Origin: Uranotaenia lowii
Taxonomy: Eukaryota > Arthropoda > Insecta > Diptera > Culicidae
Direction: 5' to 3'
Assembly (NCBI RefSeq): GCF_029784155.1
Contig: NC_073693.1
Location: 183,913,802-183,977,801, forward strand
Length of the DNA stretch: 64,000 bases
Each line of letters begins with the position of its first letter. Within the stretch, counting starts at the first letter, position 1. Shown here piece after piece: positions 12,701 to 21,700 of the stretch. The notes under the pieces were generated by a model. The model did not search any database and was not told the origin of the DNA. It was given only the letters and a program-made list of their open reading frames with translations. The position numbers were made by a program, and so were the translations under genes.

Positions 12701-15700
12701 TTTGAATTACGATCTTCTTGTAATATTTTATACACATCATTAACAGAACACGATTTGGGTAGGCATTGTCCAATTTGCAATATGGTAGGCTAAAAGGAGG
12801 AACACGAGTTGACTTTAAAGGATGTTTTCTCACAGTAATTTTTAAAGAGCCATTAATGTTAAAAGTATGTGCTTATATAACGTACCTCAGGCATTATGTC
12901 GCTTAGCTTCATCCTGATGGTGGCCACAAAAAATATCATCTCGATGAAGTTTTCCGAGCCGTTGTTAATGGCATTCTGTTGATTGACTTCTTCACAAAAT
13001 GACTTCGAACCAAGCCAAAAATCGTTACCGAAAAATGCCTGTCCGCCGTACCGGCCAGATGAATCGCTCGCTGAAATATGAGACATGAGACAAATATAAG
13101 AAAAAAATTTAAAAAATCTTTGGATTAGAATCATTCAAAGTACGAATCGGCTTTGAATGTGCTACTATTTTTACATCCATTATTTTTTACAGCTTCGAAA
13201 TGTTTTAATTATTTTTTTAGTTTAAGGGCTCCTTAGAATGGGAAGTTAATTCCCCCTCTTAAATTTCGACTCGCAATTTGTTTTGATTTATGGTCATCAA
13301 GAGGTGTACTACTATGTAAGCATGTCTGTAGGTGGGGGCGAAGGGGTTTGCGTTGTTAAAACCATGAAACCCATGAAGCTTCATAAACATCACGCAAAAA
13401 TAACTACTTCACACTAAAATCCTAACTCCGAATTTGAACATACAGTCAGTAATTGTAATTGTGTAATTGTGATTTTTATTTACGGGAACCTTCAAGTTAC
13501 AAAATAAACTTAGTGAAAATAACAGTGACAAAAGTTAGTAACCAAGTACATTTTTCATCATCATTTTGCTTATGTGCCTTGTAAAATTGATGTTTCATTA
13601 AATAAACTGTACTGACGGATTCTAGATACTGTTAGAGTTCTTTAAGACTACCATGAAGTTATTTTTTGGAAAAATTGAGTAACAAATGTGCTAGACCCAT
13701 TTGAACTGTTACCATTTTTTTGTTTATTTTTTGATTATTTCGATTATAGTCGTTTTAATTTTTTTTTTTGTTTCGATTATAGTCGTTTTACCATCTTTAT
13801 GGCATTCGCGACTTTATATCAACGTTGCAGTTGGCGGACGGTTATTGAAAAACTCATCCGGTACAACTGATTTCGATATTTACTCTTGGGCTCGAACTCG
13901 CGGACATCGGCTCAGGAGACAACGGGCTTGCCAACTGAGCTATATCACAAGCCCATAGTCGGTTTGACATCTTTATGTCATTCGCGACTTATATCAACGA
14001 TGCAGTTGGCGGACAGTCATTGAAAAACTTATCCGGTACAACTGTGATCGAAAATCTTGGGCTCGAACTCATATGGACATCTGCGCAGGAAGCAACTGAC
14101 TTGCCAACTGAGTTACCGTCAACTGGGGCAACATGTAACACTTTGCAACTTCAATGGCTTCTAAAATCTTAATGCCTACAGATAATCATACATATTGTAT
14201 ATCAAAAGTTTTATGGTTGACGGGACACCAAATTGACGTAGTCAGAAAAATTATTGGTTTTACCAGTTATTTTTAAATTTTCAAAAACATGCGATTTTCA
14301 CCCTACTAAGAAAAAGGGGTAAGTTGCAACAAACTCTGTTTGTGTGAAAAATCAGTTGAAAACGTTTGAAAATTTAAAGTTTTTGATAGGGGAGTGTGGG
14401 GTTTATTGGACCACTTTTTTTCTTTGCTTCATAACTTCTTTATTATAAAAGATAAAAAGAAAAAGTGGAAAGGTTTTCTAAATTTTTAAGGTATCATTAG
14501 ACATTTTTGTTTATTTTTTAAATACATGAATTTCCCGAGTTCTGACTGTTTCAAAAAAAGTAATTTTTTCCTGGATTTTGAAAAACTGTGGGGAAACGTG
14601 GGCCACCATATCCAAATTGACAAGATAACGTGCAAAGTTTATGAGTTGACCCAAAACTGAAATTTCAAAATTCATTTAGTTATTATAAAGCAATTCCAGA
14701 TGAGGAAATAAAAAAGAGAATTGTGTATGATCGAATAGTTTCTAATTCCTGGTTCGCGAACGTTTTGGCAAAATTCCTTATAAAGGATTTTTGTACGTCT
14801 CTATCGCATTGGAAAAAATGAAAAAAATATTTTTCACAAGTCTTCATTTGGCATAAGAAAACTTTGAAGATAGGAAAAACCTTTTTTAAGTTCTGAATGC
14901 GTATAAAAACACCAAAATAAAGGTGGCCCAAGATACCCCACAAAATGTGGTCCACGATTCCCCACAAGCAATGATTTGCAAATTGGTTGCGTTTGTGTGA
15001 CTTATTGATATTTTATTAAAAATTCCTTTTCCACGTGGAAGATCATGACAAAACTAAGATCATAAGCGTATGAACATATTTTTGTTATGTATTTAAGGTC
15101 TCCCACGAATGCAATTTTCTGGTGCTTTTTTTAAATTTTGTTTATACATTTTTCTAGGCTAGTTAAATAAAGAAGCATATGATACGTACATAAGTCAACA
15201 ACATATAGAAAAACATGCTTACGCAAAGCGACGACGATGACAGTTGGATATTTAGAGTGGCCCACGTTTCCCCATGGCCCACGTTACCCCACTCTCCCCT
15301 ACATTTGTGATGTCATGACGCATAAAGCACCAATTGCAGTAATTTTTGGTTTTGTTCGAATTAAATTTTACATTTTTCTTTCAAAAATGTTTTTAAGGAA
15401 AAAGTGTAATTTTGTTGCATACACTTAGGGGTAAAAAAATACTACAAATATTCTATTAGCTTAAATCATGAAAATAAATCTTAGGATGGATGAAATTTTA
15501 ATGTTACCAAACGCATAATGCCAAACAATCATATCTCAGCATATAGAAACAACATTTATGAGGTTTGGTTCTGATTTTCATTTTGTTGCATTTTGCCCCA
15601 GACAGATAATTGATTTATAAAAAAATATATTCAAAAAAAATGGTAATTTGCTGAAAAATATTTTTACACCAACAGTGTCGGTATAGGATCATGAAAGCAA

Positions 15701-18700
15701 TATAACATTTGTAGGTGATATCATGAAGCCAATCCGTCATACTGGGTAAAGTTTTTTACGGCATCGAAAAATGCAAAAAATTGTACATCTATTGCTCGAC
15801 TTTTTTATAAGAATCCAAAGCTTTTAAAAACTTTTTCACGATCTTAAAAACTATGTCATCATCAATTTGTTATCATTCAATGATAACTTTTTTACAGTAG
15901 GTATATTGAAATAAAAATTCAATGAGTGTTGTGGTATACAAATGTTGCATCTAACCCTGCTTTTGAATGATGTCCCGTTTGACGGTACTAAAAATTGTCA
16001 TATTTGATGCTTGAATTGTTGTTGTCTTTTCCAGGACAGTTAATATGTTATTACTTGTTTGCTTCTGAATTTTGATAAATTTATTTCTGTTTTCCTATAA
16101 GGTTACTCAGATGGTAATAATTCAAATGGGTCTAACCGGTCTAACACATTTGTTATTCCATTTTTCCAAAAAATGTCTTCTTGGTAGTCTTAAAGGACTC
16201 TAATGTGTATGTAGTTTATTTCATAAAACATCCATTGTATAAGGCACGTGAGCAAAATTATTGTGGAAATTTTTCTTAATAAGGTAGTCACTGACTGTAA
16301 ACCATAAAATCTAGATTTCTATACATTTTTTACTTCCATAAATGTAATGCATGGATCATCCAAAATCTGGGCGCACTGTTTATTATACCATAGCGCTCCT
16401 AGTAGTCGGATCTGAAATGTTTCTTCTATTAGTGCTGAAAATTTCATAACGATTCGTTTGGTTTCAATAAAGTTACACGTAATGGAAGCCGCGAGGCGAA
16501 AATTAATTTTAGACACCCACGTCAAAAACCCGACGTGGTCTGGTTCAAAAATCGTGAAATCTGATTTTGGGCTGCTTCCTGGCCAAAAATTTTACAAAGC
16601 CACTGATCGAGGTGATGTCCGCGCCAAGTTCAAATTCGTTTTTGCCGATAAGTTGGCAAGAAAGTGTTCGATCTGGCAAGGTATTTGCAGCTGCGGACGA
16701 AAAACCCCGGTTTTTGTGAAAAACAAGACCATGCATCGGAGTGCATAAAAACGTTTTTTTTTTTCGTACATTAGTTCTCACAAAGGACCAGTAAAGTTTT
16801 CGCCAGATTTGGCAAGCTGCCACTACAGCTAAGAGGTGGATTTTGTCGAAAAGGACATCAACCAACCCAACTGCCTTCAATTCCGCCCTATCGAAAAATT
16901 TTGGGCAATTGTCAAGCAGAAGATGAAGAAGAATGGTAGGACGAATCGGGATGCATCAGAGATGAAGAGATTGTGGAACAAAATGGCCACTGTTCAATGT
17001 TCAAACTATGATGAGTGGTTCTCGACGAAAAGTTCGAATTTTTTTCTTTTTTTTTCCCTATGAAGTGCAATAAAAACTCTACATTTTGATTACAAAACAT
17101 TTTTATTTTGTTTATGTAGTTCCGAGATAGACCCTTTTTTAATGTGTCCAGATTTTGCGTGATCCATGCTTCACAATGTACATTGTTATCAATATCTGCA
17201 TAATTTTGTCATTAAGGGGGGAGTAGGGTCTAACACTTTCAAAAAATCGATTTTTTTATTTTCTTATTGTAAAACATTTCAAGAATGTTGTGTCAAATTT
17301 TCAAGTCATTCGAAGCAAAACTGTAGAAATTATAGGCCTTTATCTCCTCTTATCTAATACTGCAAGACAGAGAGAGCAGAAACTTCGAACGCGTTTTTCT
17401 CGAAAGCACATTTTAAAAGTCTGTGGACATCGTCATTTGAAAATTAATTATCCGATTCTTTTCAAATTTGGAACATATTTTCTACATATAAAATACCAAA
17501 CCCCAACGATTTTTATTTTTTTTACTTTGGGGAGATTTTACAGGTAAAAAATGGCGAATTTTTTGTGAAAAATCGTAGTTTTTACTTCAAACAGCCAAAA
17601 AAATTCCAAATTTTTTTTTTAAGTTAAATAAATCGTTAGGGTCCAGAAAAACATCTATTAAAAATATTTTGCTCTGATTTTTTGACTTCAGATGATTCTG
17701 TGCTGAGATACAGTGTCCACCGCAAATCCTGTTTTCTAAAAGGCATCCTCGAAAGTGCTCCGTCACCGGCTCATTTTTTAATATTATTCTACGAAAAAAT
17801 TACTAAATGTTCTTTTAACAATGCTTTGTATATAGCTCTAAAAAAATTCGTGAAAATGATGTTTTTTTTAACCGTTAGACCCTACTCCCCCCTTAATAAG
17901 ATAAGCCCAGTTTTATTTATATCATTTGAAAAATTAAGCAAAAATCCAACTTGTTTTCAGGTATCACGATAAACCGATAAATACACTGTCTTTAGAACTA
18001 CTTAAATTAAAAATCTAAGATTGCAAATTAAAATAACACATAGACAGGTGAGCAATTGGAGAATTAATTGCATTAGTATGACACATGAAGGAGTTTTATT
18101 GAATCACTTGAATTTATATTTTAAAAAGCTCAGCAAGAAGTTGAACTTTTAGAAGCATGACAGTGTTCAATATGCAAATAACCTAGTACACCGACAATCA
18201 AGAAACAAAGTTTATTTCATATTAATGTTGATTAAAAGTAAAATACCATCGCAATAATGATAATTTTTAGAGTTCAGTCAATAAAATATCAGACATGAGA
18301 AGTTTGCACGATTAAATTTCCAAGAAAGATGTATCGGAAATCATTCGAAAAACGAAGAAATGTGGTAATTATTTAGGGTTTCACTTGTTTCAGTTTAAAA
18401 TGACCTTCAAATAATAGTGTCAAGAATAGGATTGAAAAAATTAGATCGCACTGGTCAAAAGAGTGTCCTGATCTTATCCTTCCGCCCACTTTCCAAAACA
18501 AAAGAAGCGGAGATTGCAGGTTCAAGTCCTGTCGGTGAGCCGTTGTATCTTTTTCGAAATTTTCATGATATTTACGGCTTATGTTCTTTCGTTCTTTGAT
18601 AGTTCATGTTTCTCTAATTTCTTTCATCACATATGAAAATGTGATCATTTTCAGGTACAAAGATGTACCAAGCGATTTCATAACATCAGTATTGATTTCA

Positions 18701-21700
18701 ACAGAGCAACACCTCCCTGTGTAACTGGTCTGCTCGGAACCTTGAGCGGCACTGATTGTTTCTTCATCTGACCGTAAGTTGCGGCAAACCCGAAGCAATC
18801 GACCATGTGCTCGCTCGGCTAAAATCCCGAGTCGATGGGTGGGGTTAGAGAAACAAGAGAGATCAATAGAGGGAAAAGATCACATGCGGGATATACATGG
18901 TGTTTCGATAGAAGGTCCAGCAGTTGATCGGCAGAGCTCGATTGCTCGTGTTCGCCGGTTCCATCACGTTCACCGTGGTGGAATTGGCTAACGCGCCGTT
19001 GTACCGAAGCGGAGATTGCAGGTTCAAGTCCTGTCGGTGAGCCGTTGTATCTTTTTCGAAATTTTCATGATATTTACGGCTTATGTTCTTTCGTTCTTTG
19101 ATAGTTCATGTTTCTCTAATTTCTTTCATCACATATGAAAATGTGATCATTTTCAGGTACAAAGATGTACCAAGCGATTTCATAACATCAGTATTGGAAA
19201 ACAAAATTGTTTGCTAGTATGCAGAGGTGACCTCGGTCCTAAAGCACAAATTTATTTCTTTCATCCCCTTCTCTTTCTTCCAATCTATCGATTGACTACT
19301 AGCACGTGGCCGGTGCCGTTATTGACGTCCAAAGAGAGAGCATCAGTTTTGTGCATTGTGAATGAGTAGACAATCCCAGGTTCTACAATCCCAGGAACTA
19401 CTAACTGGTACAAATTGTATCAAGAAATATGTGCTGCACGTGTTATGAACTGAGATAAAAATCAGAATTATCTTCAGTATTTCACATCAGTACAATCAGC
19501 AACCTTGACCTGTTTCATGTAAATATTTTTATAATAATCATGTAATTTTTTTTACCATTTTATTTTCTCGCAAAATATATAAAGCTATGATCATTTAGTA
19601 TCCGGGAACTTTATTTTGGTGATAGCTACGCTACTAGAGCTCGGATATGCAACTTTAGCAGCGTTGTGTTTGTTATAAAAAGGACTATCTTGCCTATTTT
19701 TTGAAGATTTTTAAGTTAGCGTGTGTTTGAGATATTTTCGATGCAAAAAGACATTGTAAAAGTAATGTTGCACAATCGCTTCGGGAATTCTTCATTAATG
19801 GCTTGAAAACTCATAAATTATTGATTTTTTCTGAAATTTTTCTTTGGCTCAAATGGTTAAGAAGTATAAGAAGTCACTCTAGGATGCTCAAGAAGTTCAA
19901 ACCAAGCATCGTAGTGAAACCCTTGATCTCAACTCAACTATGGTAAAAATTCTATGGTTAATTGGGATGAGTGAATGCAGACCTCTTAAATATGCAGTAA
20001 ATCCATTTCCGGCAGATAAAAAGTGTTGCCTGACTATTAGACACCAAGTAAATAACTAATAGTGAGCAGATCCATAGATCGCAATCTGTGCAACCGGTTT
20101 TACGCAATGTGACAGATGTGTTCTGATGGACAAAGAAATTTATGCTAAAACCGAATTCAAATTCTTCGAGATGCCTACTCATGAAAGATTCCAACCAGAT
20201 TCCAATTAGTTTTTCAAGGTGAATTTGTGATGTTTTTGCAAAGGTTTTGCTTTTGTGTACATGACTGAAAAAGTGTGCAAAGATAAAAAACAGATTTTAT
20301 GATAAAGTTGTAGTATTTCTTGAAATCAACGGTTTTTTTACATAAAATTTCATGTTAACACCTTCATTTCCTCCATAGAAAGTTTTTCAATTAAATGAAA
20401 AGTTTTAAAAAAACACACGTTTGTAACAGTCCGGATTCTAAATGATCATAGCCTTAAAAAAATTAAAATCAGTTATAAACATAAACACATACAATATACA
20501 CGAACAAAATGCATATACACTGCCGGCCAAAAGTTTGGGATCACCCACTAAAAAACATGCAAATTTTGATCGTTCATATCTCAGCCGTCTTTGGACATAT
20601 TGAAAATCTTCTCATCTCATCTGAAAGATAATGAGCTATAGCTATCTCGGAGGTATTTTGCCTAAATATAATGTCTTAGTTTTGAACTTAAAACTTAACC
20701 TAAAGTTATAACATTTTCAAAAAATCGCACTCAATATTCAAAGCCGATCATCTCGGGATAGGGTGGACCAAATCTCAAAATTTGAGTGGCATTAGAATCT
20801 CTATTCTTTACTTCTCAAAACACAATCAAAAAATTTTGTAAAAAATTCAAAAACGTATTTTTAATTAATAAAATAGACACTTGAGTTATCGTCCAAAAGT
20901 TTGGGATCACCCCTTTGTATGGTGAGTTTGGGATCATTCTTATAAAAATATGCAAATTTATTTTATTCATATCTTTCTCATCTCACATCGTATTGTAGAT
21001 CTGAAGGGTTCATTTGGAGGCTAAGGAATTGTTGTATTTTAATAAATTCATTCAAAAATGATGTTTTGAAGTGATAACCATAAAAAAAATCACCTGAAAT
21101 TAACTGTTTTTTTGAAAGTTCCCAGATTTTTTTTATAGTTCTCACCTTAAAATATAATTTTTGAATGAATTTATTAAAAACCACCAATTCCTAAGCTTCC
21201 AAATGAACCCTTCAGATCTGCAATACGATGTGAGATGAGAAAGATATGAATAAAATAAATTTGCATGTTTTAATAAGAATGATCCCAAACTCACCATACA
21301 AAGAGGTGATCCCAAACTTTTGGACGATAACTCATGTGTCTATTTTATTAATTAAAAATACATTCTTGAATTTTTTCTCAATTTTTTTTTATTGTGTTTT
21401 GAGAAGTAAAGAACAGGAATTCTAATGCCACTCAAATTTTGAGATTTGGTCCATCCTATCCCGAGATGATCGGCTTTGAATATTGAGTGCGATTTTTTGA
21501 AAATGTTATAACTTTAGGTTAAGTTTTAAGTTCAAAACTAAAACATTATATTTAGGCAAAATACCTCCGAGATAGCTATTGCTCATTATCTTTCAAATGA
21601 GATCAGACGATTTTCAATATGTCCTAAGACGGCTGAGATATGAACGATCAAAATTTGCATGTTTTTTAGTGGGTGATCCCAAAGTTTTGGCCGGCAGTGT

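Noticed and set aside
16545..16880. 111-codon minus-strand open frame
   Set aside because: Antisense shadow of the ITmD37E relic.
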